DNA of 64,000 nt from Rhizobium mongolense subsp. loessense (GCF_900099775.1 NZ_FMTM01000002.1:248001-312000); one strand, 5' to 3'. Positions 16,456-25,078 are shown, counted from the stretch's first letter. The notes: generated from the sequence alone by a model not told the origin. Translations and numbers: made by a program.

Positions 16456-17865
16456 ATGCCGGATTACGAGAAGATCAAAAAGGAACTTGCAGGCATAGCC
16501 ATCGAGGACAATCCAGCGCTCGTGCGTCAAAAGAGCCGCGATTTCTATTGGTACTCGCCGATCCTGAAGGCCCAGCTCGACAACGTGACCGCTGATCTCG
16601 TCGTTACGCCGAAAAACGAAGCCGAAGTAATCCAGGCGCTGAAGGTCGCCTTCGCACATGGCGTACCCGTGACGCCGCGCGGCGCCGGCACCGGCAATTA
16701 CGGCCAGGCCATGCCGCTTTCCGGCGGCATCGTGCTCAATCTTGCGGCCATGGACAAGATCAAGGAAATCCATCCTGGGCGCGTCATCTGCGAGCCGGGC
16801 ATCGTCATCGCGCAACTGGACAAGCAGACGAAGGCCCATTCCGGCCAGGAACTGCGCTTCCACCCGTCGACGGCCCAGACCGCAACGATCGGTGGCTTCA
16901 TTGCTGGCGGCTCTGGCGGCGTCGGCTCGATCACCTGGGGTGGACTGCGCGACCTCGGCAATATCCTGCGGCTGCGCGTCGTTACTATGGAAGCAGAACC
17001 GCGGGTACTCGACCTGACGGGTTGGGACCTGCAGAAGGTGAGCCACGCCTACGGCACGAACGGCATCATCACCGAGATCGAAATGCCGCTCGCGCCGGCC
17101 TACGATTGGGTGGACGTGCTGGTCGGCTATGACGATTTCATGACGGCCGTCCGCTTCTCCGATAAGCTCGCGCGGTGCAACGGCATCCTCGTCAAGGAAA
17201 TCGCGCCGATTGCCGCCCCGATCCCGCATGACTATTTCACCCGCCACCGGCCCTACATCCGCAAGGATCAGTCACTCGTCGTCTTGATGATTGCCCCGCA
17301 CTCCATGGATGCGTTTCTTGCCTTTGCGGCATCGCAGAACGGCGAGATCATTTTCCGTTCCGACAAGGTGGAGAGCATGCGGGGTATTCCGCATGCCTAC
17401 GAGCTTGCCTGGAATCACACGACGCTCCGCGCGCTGAAGATCGATCCGAAATTCACCTATCTTCAGGTCCAGTATCCGGGACCGGACCATGTCGAGAAGG
17501 TTCAGAAGATGGTCGAAATCTTCGGCGATGAAGTGCCTGGGCATCTCGAATTCATCAGGTTCGACGGCCAGATCCAGTGCTCCGGCCTGCCTTTGGTGCG
17601 CTACACGACGGAAGAGCGCCTCGAGGAAATCATCAAGATCCATCAGGATCATGGCTGCCCGATCTTCAATCCGCACCGCTATACGCTGGAGGAGGGCGGC
17701 ATGAAGCGGACCGACAAGATTCAGCTTGCTTTCAAGCACGAAACGGATCCAAAGGGCTTGCTCAATCCCGGCAAGATGATTGCCTGGGAGAACCCGAATT
17801 TCGACTTCTCGGCAGGCAAGAACTATCTGTTCCCGGGTCTTGCCAGCATCATGGAGCCCTCATGA
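16456..17865 (+). CDS. FAD-binding oxidoreductase (GlcD/PCMH type)
   Basis: The 469-residue flavoprotein has a PCMH-type FAD-binding domain (VTPRGAGTGNYGQAMPLSGG near residue 74, then GGFIAGGSGGVGS) and a C-terminal substrate domain ending NPHRYTLEEGGMK and LLNPGKMI. Relatives oxidise 2-hydroxy acids or phenolic compounds and pass electrons to a quinone or cytochrome. The ATG at 16456 is 1 base after the deaminase stop; an upstream in-frame start would lie inside that gene. It probably oxidises a ring or side-chain intermediate, with the next gene possibly taking the electrons. Confidence 0.82.
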   Translation: MPDYEKIKKELAGIAIEDNPALVRQKSRDFYWYSPILKAQLDNVTADLVVTPKNEAEVIQALKVAFAHGVPVTPRGAGTGNYGQAMPLSGGIVLNLAAMDKIKEIHPGRVICEPGIVIAQLDKQTKAHSGQELRFHPSTAQTATIGGFIAGGSGGVGSITWGGLRDLGNILRLRVVTMEAEPRVLDLTGWDLQKVSHAYGTNGIITEIEMPLAPAYDWVDVLVGYDDFMTAVRFSDKLARCNGILVKEIAPIAAPIPHDYFTRHRPYIRKDQSLVVLMIAPHSMDAFLAFAASQNGEIIFRSDKVESMRGIPHAYELAWNHTTLRALKIDPKFTYLQVQYPGPDHVEKVQKMVEIFGDEVPGHLEFIRFDGQIQCSGLPLVRYTTEERLEEIIKIHQDHGCPIFNPHRYTLEEGGMKRTDKIQLAFKHETDPKGLLNPGKMIAWENPNFDFSAGKNYLFPGLASIMEPS

Positions 17866-18443
17866 GGGTTCTCGTCCTTCATTCCCATCCGGTGGAAGCA
17901 AGTTACGGTGCTGCCCTTTACCGACAGACGCTCGATAGTCTCGTCACGGCCGGACACACTGTCGATGGCTGCGATCTTTATGCGGAAAGCTTCGATCCGG
18001 TGCTCTCCCGTGGCGATCGTCTCGTCTATCATGAATATCCGGAGAATATCGCGCTGGTGAAACCTTATGTCGATCGCCTCAAGCAGGCGGAAGGGCTCGT
18101 CATCGTCACACCCGTGTGGAACTTCGGTTTCCCGGCGATCCTCAAAGGATATTTCGACCGCGTCTGGCTGCCGGGTGTATCTTTCGAGCTGGTTGACGGA
18201 CGGGTGCAATCGCGGCTCCGGCACATCCGAAAACTAGCAGCCGTCCTGACTTACGGCGCCACGCCTTTTCGCGCCTTCGTCGCCGGCAATCCGCCGAAGA
18301 AGATCGTCAAGCGGGTGCTGCGCGCCCAGATAAACCCACTGAGGCCGGTCACTTTCCTCGCCCATTACGACATGAACAACTGCACGGCGGAAACGCGCGC
18401 TGCATTCCTTGGTAAGGTGAAGACGGCAATGGAGCGGTTCTAG
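17862..18443 (+). CDS. NAD(P)H:quinone oxidoreductase-like flavoprotein (flavodoxin fold)
   Basis: A 193-residue protein of the flavodoxin-like fold 2 family (NQO1/MdaB/KefF group), recognised by MRVLVLHSHPVEASYGAALY at the start and TPVWNFGFPAILKGYFDRVW in the middle. It would use NAD(P)H to reduce quinones or a substrate through FMN or FAD. It overlaps the FAD oxidase gene by ATGA, so the two are likely co-produced. It is the last gene of the 12382-18443 operon; its TAG stop overlaps the opposite-strand RidA stop within a CTAG. Confidence 0.85.
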   Translation: MRVLVLHSHPVEASYGAALYRQTLDSLVTAGHTVDGCDLYAESFDPVLSRGDRLVYHEYPENIALVKPYVDRLKQAEGLVIVTPVWNFGFPAILKGYFDRVWLPGVSFELVDGRVQSRLRHIRKLAAVLTYGATPFRAFVAGNPPKKIVKRVLRAQINPLRPVTFLAHYDMNNCTAETRAAFLGKVKTAMERF

Positions 18444-18829
18444 AAAACCTTAGCAGCCGTCACTTCGACCTCGACCAGAAATTCCGGCCGGGTGAAGCCA
18501 CTGACGATGATCAGCGTCGACGTGGGCTTCAGGTCCGCGGTAACGCGGTCGCGCACGGCCATATAGGCCGAAAAATCCTCGCGCCGCGTCAGGAAGCCCG
18601 AAATGCGGATGACATCAGCAAAGCTCATATCCGCCTCTTCGAGTATAGCCCTGATCGCCTCGAAGCACAGCTCGGCCTGCGCCGTCACGTCTTCGGGCAC
18701 CGTGTCGTCGAGGCCGATCCCGAGTTGGCCGGATGTCACCAGCAACGAAGCTCCGGGCGGCACCAGCAGGCCGTGATTATAGTTTCCGAAGGGTCGGCGA
18801 ACCGACGGCGGATTGAAAACCTTCGTCAT
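18440..18829 (-). CDS. RidA/YjgF/YER057c-family protein
   Basis: This 129-residue protein is of the Rid family, trimeric enzymes that hydrolyse reactive enamine/imine intermediates or assist ring-opening steps in nitrogen catabolism (as RutC does). Features include TSGQLGIGLDDTVPEDVTAQ, ADVIRISGFLT and the C-terminal EFLVEVEVTAAK. It is convergent to the catabolic operon and shares the CTAG at 18440-18443 as both stops. A role in clearing imine products of the adjoining pathway is plausible from context. Confidence 0.9.
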   Translation of the reverse strand: MTKVFNPPSVRRPFGNYNHGLLVPPGASLLVTSGQLGIGLDDTVPEDVTAQAELCFEAIRAILEEADMSFADVIRISGFLTRREDFSAYMAVRDRVTADLKPTSTLIIVSGFTRPEFLVEVEVTAAKVF

Positions 18830-18841
18830 GGAAGAGCCTCG

Positions 18842-18883
18842 TTGGAACCCTATCAGTTATAGCGAAAACCGTCGTGGTTCCAA
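18842..18883. promoter_or_regulatory. 8-bp inverted repeat in front of the RidA gene
   Basis: TTGGAACC at 18842-18849 is repeated in inverted orientation as GGTTCCAA at 18876-18883, separated by 26 bases. It lies 13-54 bases upstream of the RidA start on the minus strand, a position expected for an operator or promoter element. No other copy was noticed near the catabolic operators, so regulation separate from the LysR regulon is possible. Confidence 0.45.
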
Positions 18884-19280
18884 GACCGTAGCCTCATCTC
18901 CCAGAGGGAAACCCTAACGCCGCCGTCCAGATCACGTAAAGGCCATCCAGTTCGACCTCAATTGCGTTAGCTTACCCGGCATCCGAAAACCGGCCGCAGC
19001 CATGGCGATTGTCTTCTTTTTCCTTAGCCCGTGAGACAGATCTCGACGTGCTGCGGTTTCAACTGTTTGGAAGCACAAGGCTCAATCGTAAGACCGCGTA
19101 AAAATTATGGAACTTGACCCGCACCCTCGGAATATCGGCGCTCGTGAACGACCCGAAAGCGCAAGTTCGAAGGACTTGGCGGCAGCAAAAAGAGACATTC
19201 ATCAGCCGCTGGAGTATGATCGGATTGGCCTGGAATTATGGCACCCCGAGCGTGGCAGTACACGGAAACGAGATGGTCAC
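18884..19280. other. Intergenic region before the cyclase gene
   Basis: About 400 bases without a convincing gene. The in-frame extension from 19107 into the cyclase gene lacks family similarity and a ribosome site. I see no terminator, repeat or RNA gene here. Confidence 0.5.
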
Positions 19281-21149
19281 ATGGACGATCCGACGGTGCA
19301 CAGACGTTTGACGGCAATCCTCGCCGCAGACGTTGTAACTTATAGCCGACTCATGGGCCGGGACGAGGAAGGCACTCACGCGGCATGGAAATCGCATCGC
19401 AAGGAACTGATCGACGCCAAGATCGCCGAATGTGAGGGTCGCATCGTGAAGCTCACTGGCGACGGATTTCTGGCGGAATTTCCGAGCGTCGTGAATGCGG
19501 TCACCTGCGCGGCCACAGTCCAGCGGGGCATGCTAGAGCGTAATGCGGGTGTGCCGCAGCGCAGCCGAATAGAGCTGCGTATGGGCATCAACCTTGGGGA
19601 CGTGATCGTTGAGGGCGACGACATCTTCGGGGACGGCGTCAACGTGGCGGTGAGGCTTGAAAGCATAGCGGCGCCGGGCGGAATCGCGGTCTCTGCAGCC
19701 GTCCGAGATAATGTCGGCAACCGGCTCGATGTTCGGTTCGAGGACATGGGCGAGCAGGCGCTCAAGAACATCGACAGGCCCGTGCGCGCTTATGGCATCT
19801 CCCTGGACTTTCCTCCGGCTCCGAGCGGCTCGGATGCGAGCCAAGTAGAGCCTTGGGAGATCGAAAAGCCGTCCATCGCGGTCCTGCCATTCAACAACAT
19901 CAGCGGCGACCCCGAGCAAGAATATTTTAGTGATGGGATCACCGAGGACATAATTACCGACCTGTCAAAAATCTCCGGTTTGTTCGTCGTCGCGCGCAAT
20001 ACGGTGTATACCTACAAGGGCAAGCCGGCGAAGGTGCAGCAGGTAAGCCAGGATCTCAGGGTGAACTATATTCTGGAAGGAAGCGTCCGCAAGGCCGGCT
20101 CGCGTGTGCGCGTCACCGCGCAGCTCGTCGAGGGCAAGGGCGGAGGCCATCTCTGGGCCGATCGCTACGACCGTGATCTCACCGACATCTTCGCCCTCCA
20201 AGACGAGATCACCCATACCATCGTGGACCACTTGAAGGTCAAGCTGCTGCCCGAGGAGAAGAAAGTCATCTGTCAGGCCCCGACCGGGAGCTTCGAGGCT
20301 TATGCGTATTACCTTAGAGGACGGCATTTCCTGCATTGGCACTCCAAATCTCATTACGTCATGGCGAAGCGCATGTTCGCCATGGCCGTCGAACTCGACC
20401 CACTCTATGCCCGGGCCTACGCCGGAATTGCGGACTGCGATTCCTTTCTCTTCCTTCACTATAACGCTGATGTCTCGATCGACGGCATTTTGGCGGCCAG
20501 CGCCAAGGCGCTGGATCTTGAGAACGGTCTTGCAGAAGCGCATGCTTCACTCGGCCTCGCTCTTTCGCTTCGCGAGCGACATCGGGATGCGATGGCGGAG
20601 TTCGATCAGGCAATTGCCCTCGATCCCAATTTGTTTGAAGCCTATTACTTCTATGCCCGCGCCTGCTTCACCCAGGGCAAACTGGACGAAGCGGCCAGGC
20701 TTTTCCAGCGCGCCGCAGAAATCAAGCCTGACGATTACCAGGCCTTGCTTGTGCTCATCAACGTTCTCCGATCGCTCGGGCGCGAGCAGGAAATGAAGAT
20801 AGCGGCGCGTGAGGGTGTTGCGCGCGCCGAGCGTGAGCTCGTTTTGCGTCCGGAAAATGCGAGAGCCGCCTACCTGGGGGCTTTGGGTCTCGCGGCCCTT
20901 GGTGAGCTGGATCGTGCTAAGGAATGGGCAGGGCGCGCATTGACCATCGATCCCGACGACCGTCTGGCGAAATACAACGTCGCTTGCTTCTACTCGCTCG
21001 AGGGTGAACATGAACGAGCGATCGGCCTGCTGGTGGAGCTTCTCCCGGGCGCCACCCACGAAACAAAAAGGTGGGTGAAATACGACTCGGATCTCGACCC
21101 GATCCGTCGTCATCCGCATTTCTTTAAGGTGCTTGAGCTCCTCGACTAA
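19281..21149 (+). CDS. Class III adenylate/guanylate cyclase with TolB-like region and TPR repeats
   Basis: A 622-residue protein with three parts. Residues 10-180 are a class III cyclase: metal Asp17 in ILAADVVTYSRL, Asp61 in LTGDGFLAEF, and transition-state Asn121/Arg125 in GVNVAVRLES, so it looks active. Residues 200-320 are a TolB N-terminal-like region (IAVLPFNNISGDPEQEYFSDGITEDI). The rest is a string of TPR repeats with A-x-LGL and AL-x-LDP-type helices. Such proteins are numerous in rhizobia and produce cAMP in response to unknown cues. The start at 19281 (MDDPTVHRRL) begins at the normal domain edge; no strong Shine-Dalgarno sequence supports it. Confidence 0.88.
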   Translation: MDDPTVHRRLTAILAADVVTYSRLMGRDEEGTHAAWKSHRKELIDAKIAECEGRIVKLTGDGFLAEFPSVVNAVTCAATVQRGMLERNAGVPQRSRIELRMGINLGDVIVEGDDIFGDGVNVAVRLESIAAPGGIAVSAAVRDNVGNRLDVRFEDMGEQALKNIDRPVRAYGISLDFPPAPSGSDASQVEPWEIEKPSIAVLPFNNISGDPEQEYFSDGITEDIITDLSKISGLFVVARNTVYTYKGKPAKVQQVSQDLRVNYILEGSVRKAGSRVRVTAQLVEGKGGGHLWADRYDRDLTDIFALQDEITHTIVDHLKVKLLPEEKKVICQAPTGSFEAYAYYLRGRHFLHWHSKSHYVMAKRMFAMAVELDPLYARAYAGIADCDSFLFLHYNADVSIDGILAASAKALDLENGLAEAHASLGLALSLRERHRDAMAEFDQAIALDPNLFEAYYFYARACFTQGKLDEAARLFQRAAEIKPDDYQALLVLINVLRSLGREQEMKIAAREGVARAERELVLRPENARAAYLGALGLAALGELDRAKEWAGRALTIDPDDRLAKYNVACFYSLEGEHERAIGLLVELLPGATHETKRWVKYDSDLDPIRRHPHFFKVLELLD

Positions 21150-21780
21150 GAGACACTGATCTGGAAACAGATTTTCAGGTTGCCTCGTCCTTCGCCGCCA
21201 GTCATCGCCTCGAAGCCGACTTGGAGAGGGCGGCAAATGGTGTCAGAATGCCGTTTCGGCGCGACAACGGCCTGGGCTTGCCAATTTCAAGCCATTACGT
21301 CCCCATCGGCACGCATTAAATTGGTTTTCGGATTTCCGGCATTCCATGAGGACGAAAATCATGACTCAGGCGTCAGACCCCACCTCGCGACGACGCCCTT
21401 GCTGTTCAGCTAACGGTTCCCATCACCAGGGCCTGTCGAGGACTCTCACCTCCAAGTCATCGGCCGGATACCATCCCGGCCAAACGGTGTTCACACACCA
21501 CGCGCATGCCTGGCGCACAAACGAAAAGGCGCTCGACCCTTTCGGGGAGCGCCTTCTCAGACCCGGACGGCTTCGAACGTAGCGGCAATTGCCGCTGCAG
21601 GAAGTTATCGAAACGGGTAGTGAGCGATAGGTGTGATGGCGACGCGGGCATTTCAAGTAACAAGACATCGTTTGCACACATCTTCGGCGGGTTGGAGCGG
21701 TTCACATAACCGGCGAAAAGGTGATATGCCTTTAACGGATCTGACGGTTACGGCTGCTGTCTAAATAGAAAGATTCGCTC
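21150..21780. other. 631-base intergenic region
   Basis: No supported gene. Short plus- and minus-strand frames here lack ribosome sites and recognisable family features. Apart from the hairpin at 21526-21555, no repeat or RNA gene was recognised. Base composition is slightly lower in GC towards the right end, consistent with promoter DNA for the BrnA-like gene. Confidence 0.45.
21526..21555. terminator. Strong hairpin in the intergenic region after the cyclase gene
   Basis: AAGGCGCTC at 21526-21534 pairs perfectly with GAGCGCCTT at 21547-21555 over a 12-base loop. Read on the minus strand it is followed by TTTT, so it could terminate minus-strand transcription; on the plus strand there is no T-run. 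It lies about 380 bases past the cyclase stop. Confidence 0.4.
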
Positions 21781-22014
21781 ATGGCAAACCCGCCTCGCAG
21801 ACCTCTCAATCCAATGGACGCGGCCGAAGCGCTGTTCAAGCCAGCGAGAAAGGCCGCAGCACCCGCGGTCGACCGGCCAGCGGCCCCAAAAACGAAAGAG
21901 CTTGTCTCGCTCAAGATTGACAGCGATGTGCTCGCCTATTTCCAGGAAGACGGCCCCGGCTGGCAGGATCGCATCAACGAGACATTGCGGGCGGTAATGA
22001 GAGACAAGACCTGA
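21781..22014 (+). CDS. BrnA-like antitoxin (DUF4415 type), no toxin adjacent
   Basis: A 77-residue protein with a basic, proline-rich N-terminus and the BrnA core KELVSLKIDSDVLAYFQEDG followed by GWQDRINETLRAVM, a ribbon-helix-helix-like DNA-binding unit. BrnA normally neutralises and autoregulates with BrnT, encoded just upstream of it. The 600 bases upstream hold no BrnT-like frame, and the next gene is a decayed SRAP gene. It is therefore an orphan; it may act only as a repressor or be a remnant of a lost toxin-antitoxin pair. Confidence 0.7.
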   Translation: MANPPRRPLNPMDAAEALFKPARKAAAPAVDRPAAPKTKELVSLKIDSDVLAYFQEDGPGWQDRINETLRAVMRDKT

Positions 22015-22075
22015 GCCGCTCGATCGAAGCGCAGCCAAATGTCCGCTGGCGCGGCTCGATGTCTGCCACTGCAAA

Positions 22076-22640
22076 ATGATGCAATTATCTCGCGCCCGGA
22101 CGACCGGATCACCAATCCGAGCTCGATTTCGGGCCGACGACATCAGATTCGGCGATACGGGCCTGGTAATGCGCACCCGTAAGAGCGTCGTCAGCCTGTC
22201 TCCCATGAAGGACGGCTTGCGGCCGCCTTCAATTTCCGGTCTCCGAGGCCGCTACTTGCGCGACAGCAAGAGGTGCCTCGTCCCTGCCTCGGCATTCTTC
22301 GAGCTACGGGCACGAACTATCGTAACGCCGCATCGGTCCACCTTGGTCGGCGCACCGTTCATGGCTATCGGCAGCCTTTGGCGGGAGAGCGAAGAAAACC
22401 ACCCCGCGTCGTGCACGATGTTGACCACAGAACCTGATCCAGGCTTCTGCCCAATCCTGGCTCGACAGATCGTCGTCCTTGAGCCGCAATCTGGCGGCAC
22501 CGGCTGGAGCTCACAACCCGAAGCAGGACTTCTGCGGCCGCGACCGAAGGCAGCCTCCGAGAGCCCAGTTCTCAATTTTTGTTGTCCGGTCATCGGACGG
22601 AACCCTTTGGTGACTGTCGCCAAGTAGCGTAAAATCGACA
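22076..22640 (+). pseudogene. Decayed SRAP/YedK (SOS response-associated peptidase) gene
   Basis: The SRAP family forms a DNA-protein crosslink with abasic sites through an N-terminal Cys2. Here family motifs lie in different frames: AFNFRS is read from 22228 in one frame, while KRCLVPASAFFEL, GAPFMAIGSLWRE and CTMLTTEPDPG follow from about 22267 in another. The ORF also lacks the initial MC, and the tail after QPEAGLLRP is abnormal. At least one frameshift plus loss of the N-terminus make it a pseudogene. Confidence 0.75.
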
Positions 22641-22662
22641 TCTCGGCCAACGAGGATGGTCA

Positions 22663-23148
22663 ATGAGGGAGCGATTTTCCAGAGAATCCAAAGCTTGCTG
22701 CATTGCGGCAGCAATCTCGTTTTGGTCTTATGCCCCAGTCTCAGCAGACTGCCGATCAGCCCTCGACACCCCGGAGTGGCCAAGGATCGCCAGGTCAATT
22801 GCCGCCTTGCAGCTGTGCGAACAGATTCCCGTCGGTCCAAATCAAACCGTCCGGTTTCAGGTGGAGTCGGTCGATTTCTGCTCCGTTTCGGGGAGTGTCT
22901 CCTCCGTCACGGCAAGGGCATTGCTGACGTGCGAGGCCGATTCAGAGGCGCTTTTTCAGACGCCGCCACTCGACAGTCAGGTTGTGGCCACGATAACGCT
23001 TGATACTGTTGAGTGCCGGATAAGAGATACAAACCTTGACATCAGCGGCGAAATTGGCGCGCTCTTGTCTGGACTGACAGAAACCCAACAGATCGCCCGC
23101 GATTGGGCCCAATCGCAGCTCTCAGTCCTATGCGCCATGTACCGATGA
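22663..23148 (+). CDS. Hypothetical secreted protein, 161 aa, Cys-containing
   Basis: I do not recognise this family. Residues 1-29 resemble a Sec signal peptide (basic start, then CCIAAAISFWSYAPVSA). The mature part contains six Cys, including CRSALD, LCEQIP, FCSVSG, LTCEAD and ECRIRD, which would suit disulfide bonds in the periplasm. An ATG at 22663 follows GAGGATG by a suitable distance. It stands alone between a pseudogene and minus-strand stress genes. Function unknown. Confidence 0.55.
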   Translation: MRERFSRESKACCIAAAISFWSYAPVSADCRSALDTPEWPRIARSIAALQLCEQIPVGPNQTVRFQVESVDFCSVSGSVSSVTARALLTCEADSEALFQTPPLDSQVVATITLDTVECRIRDTNLDISGEIGALLSGLTETQQIARDWAQSQLSVLCAMYR

Positions 23149-23323
23149 GAGTATGTTCGCAGCCTGTCCGAATCCGGCGTTAGGTTCTTCGAAGTTCCAG
23201 ATAGGACAAGATCGCTCGCACGGCCGTGGTTCAGGACACCGTCTGCCAGATACGGCGTATGTCCTGGTGGTTCGTCCCTTCTCGCCACACCCCAGCGCCG
23301 CCACCCCCCGGAGGGCCAACACG

Positions 23324-23530
23324 TCACTCCTCCTTGGAAATTCGATATGTGAAACGATTCTTGATATGGGCGTTGAAGAACCTTCCCTTCGAGAAGGCCC
23401 GCCGAAACGCCGCATATGTCTCGGGAGGAACATCCTCGTAGTCGTAGCGGTTCTCGCTGGTGACCAGCCAGACCGAGAGTGTGCGGGTCGCCGCATCATA
23501 GTTGGTGTTGCGGATCAAATGAGAAGGCAT
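23324..23530 (-). CDS. KTSC domain protein
   Basis: The 68-residue protein is a small KTSC-domain protein, recognised by TRTLSVWLVTSENRYDYEDVP, AFRRAFSKGRFFNAHIKNRF and its overall length. The biochemical role of the domain is unknown; it occurs alone or fused to lysyl-tRNA synthetase-like proteins. ATG at 23530 begins MPSHLIRN. It is the most distal member of a group of small minus-strand stress-type genes. Confidence 0.85.
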   Translation of the reverse strand: MPSHLIRNTNYDAATRTLSVWLVTSENRYDYEDVPPETYAAFRRAFSKGRFFNAHIKNRFTYRISKEE

Positions 23531-23773
23531 TGCCCATTCCGTCCCTCAGCCACCATCTCGTCCCGCTCAATCGCTTGCTGACGCAAGTTGCAACCTAGGC
23601 TGCAGTCTCGAGCCCTCGGGGGCAACGACCGGACGGTTATGACAAGGCTCGATGTGGGCCGAGGCCAAATCGCCAGTCGTCTGGTCGCCGCTTCCCGAAA
23701 AAAGTGTCCAGCCTAACGCAAGTCGCGCGACATCATAGGCAGACCCGAAGAGAGTCGTGCTCTCAATCCCGCG

Positions 23774-24370
23774 CTAGAGTGCGTTACGGCGGTAGCGGTT
23801 CCGTTCCTGTTCGATCTGCTCGGGGCTATAGGGATCGAGACTGTCGTCGAACCGTGTCCAGCCCTCCTCCATATAGGCACGGCGGCGTTCGGCCGGATCC
23901 ACCCAGTTGGAGCGCCGGAGGATGGCTTCGGCTTCAGCGACCCTACTTTCGTCCACCCTTGCAGTCACGAGCGTCCCGCCCCGACGCACGCCCTCCGCAT
24001 AGAGGTGAGCATTCTCTTCCGAGACTCCCGAACTGGTGAGCGCTCCAATCAGGCCGCCCGCAGCTCCGCCAGCAACTGCGCCAGCAGCGGCGCCAGCCGC
24101 GGTCGCGGCAAGCCAACCGGCTGCGACGACAGGTCCTACGCCTGGAATGGCCAAAAGACCCAGCCCGGCAAGTAGTCCACCGGCGCCACCCACCGCCGCG
24201 CCGATACCGGCGCCGGTTCCCGCACCTTCTGCTGCGCCAGAGGTGTCCTGATCGCGCCCATTGTTGGAGACGATACTGATATCATCCGAGGGAATGCCGG
24301 CCGACTCCAGTTCGTTCACGACCGAGCGCGCGTCCGCATAGTCGTCGAATAGTCCAGTTACAGTTCTCAT
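23774..24370 (-). CDS. General stress protein 17M/YflT-like with glycine zipper
   Basis: A 198-residue protein with an N-terminal YflT/general-stress-17M-like domain (TVTGLFDDYADARSVVNELESAGI, VSNN), a central Gly/Ala-rich glycine-zipper stretch from about 48 to 115 that may insert in or associate with membrane, and a charged C-terminal tail (SPEQIEQERNRYRRNAL). Family members are induced by general stress. It lies 24 bases downstream of the PepSY-like gene and probably shares its EcfG-type promoter. The exact role is unknown. Confidence 0.75.
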   Translation of the reverse strand: MRTVTGLFDDYADARSVVNELESAGIPSDDISIVSNNGRDQDTSGAAEGAGTGAGIGAAVGGAGGLLAGLGLLAIPGVGPVVAAGWLAATAAGAAAGAVAGGAAGGLIGALTSSGVSEENAHLYAEGVRRGGTLVTARVDESRVAEAEAILRRSNWVDPAERRRAYMEEGWTRFDDSLDPYSPEQIEQERNRYRRNAL

Positions 24371-24394
24371 TGTTCTTCTCCTTGATGGTGCTGG

Positions 24395-24709
24395 TTACTT
24401 GGCGACTACATTTCCTTGGTAGTCGAGTGCGACCGATAACGATTTGCCGTCTTTGGTGGCGGACGCCATCCAGATCCCCTTGTCATCGAGCTTCAGGCCT
24501 TTGACATCGGTGTAACCTGCCTTCTCGATGCGCTCCTTGGCCTGGGCTTCCGTAAAGCTGTTGGCACCTTCGACAGGCGCCGCCGGGTTTTTCGTGTCCG
24601 GGGTCGCTACTGCAGGTGTATTTCCGTTCGACGAGGGAGCGGGGGTGGTCTGGGCAAGTGCAGAGAGCGCGGATGCCCCGAGGGCCACCACGATAATGAT
24701 GTTTTTCAT
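24395..24709 (-). CDS. PepSY-like small periplasmic protein
   Basis: A 104-residue secreted protein: signal peptide MKNIIIVVALGASALSALAQ, a Pro/Thr/Asn-rich linker, then a PepSY-like domain (FTEAQAKERIEKAGYTDV, LKLDDKGIWMASATKDGK, VALDYQGNVVA). PepSY domains often inhibit proteases or bind peptides in the periplasm. ATG 24709 is preferred over 24736 because it starts directly at the signal peptide. A GGAAC-N16-TGTT element lies upstream, and the gene probably forms an operon with 23774-24370. Confidence 0.75.
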   Translation of the reverse strand: MKNIIIVVALGASALSALAQTTPAPSSNGNTPAVATPDTKNPAAPVEGANSFTEAQAKERIEKAGYTDVKGLKLDDKGIWMASATKDGKSLSVALDYQGNVVAK

Positions 24710-24756
24710 CGGTGTTTCCTTTTTTGCCGACCTCATGTCGGATCCGTGATCAGAGA

Positions 24757-24781
24757 AACACCATGCTGCCTTTTAAGTTCC
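24757..24781 (-). promoter_or_regulatory. Candidate EcfG/RpoE2-type promoter for the PepSY-like/YflT-like genes
   Basis: Read on the minus strand, GGAAC (24781-24777), 16 bases, then TGTT (24760-24757) is close to the alphaproteobacterial general stress consensus GGAAC-N16/17-CGTT. Transcription would start about 40 bases before the ATG at 24709. Confidence 0.5.
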
Positions 24782-25029
24782 AGCCGGCGCAGGTATGAGT
24801 TGGTTGCCGGCCGGAATTCCATTCTTTCGATTGATTGCATCCAGAGGCGAGCGAAAAATGCACCCCCTTCGTCGCTGATCGGAACATGCCGCGCGGGCGT
24901 CGCGTTCAGGTTTGTCTCTTACACTACCGTCGAAGAGTTCAAAGGCTCCGCCGCACTCGATGCAGAGGATCTCTGCGGCCAGGCCGGCGAACATATGAAA
25001 TCGCGCGCCGCGCTTATTCTCGCCGCGAC

Positions 25030-25054
25030 GGAACACACGCCCTCCCCGGCAGTT
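25030..25054 (+). promoter_or_regulatory. Candidate EcfG/RpoE2-type promoter before the 25079 gene
   Basis: GGAAC at 25030-25034, 16 bases, AGTT at 25051-25054. The following stretch (CCTCCCCGGCAGTTCTTCTT, from 25041) is nearly identical to the region before the stress-type gene at 63739, which carries GGAAC-N17-AGTT. The match of spacing, hexamers and flanks in two places supports a genuine stress promoter. Confidence 0.6.
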
Positions 25055-25078
25055 CTTCTTTCATGGAAGGAGATCGTC

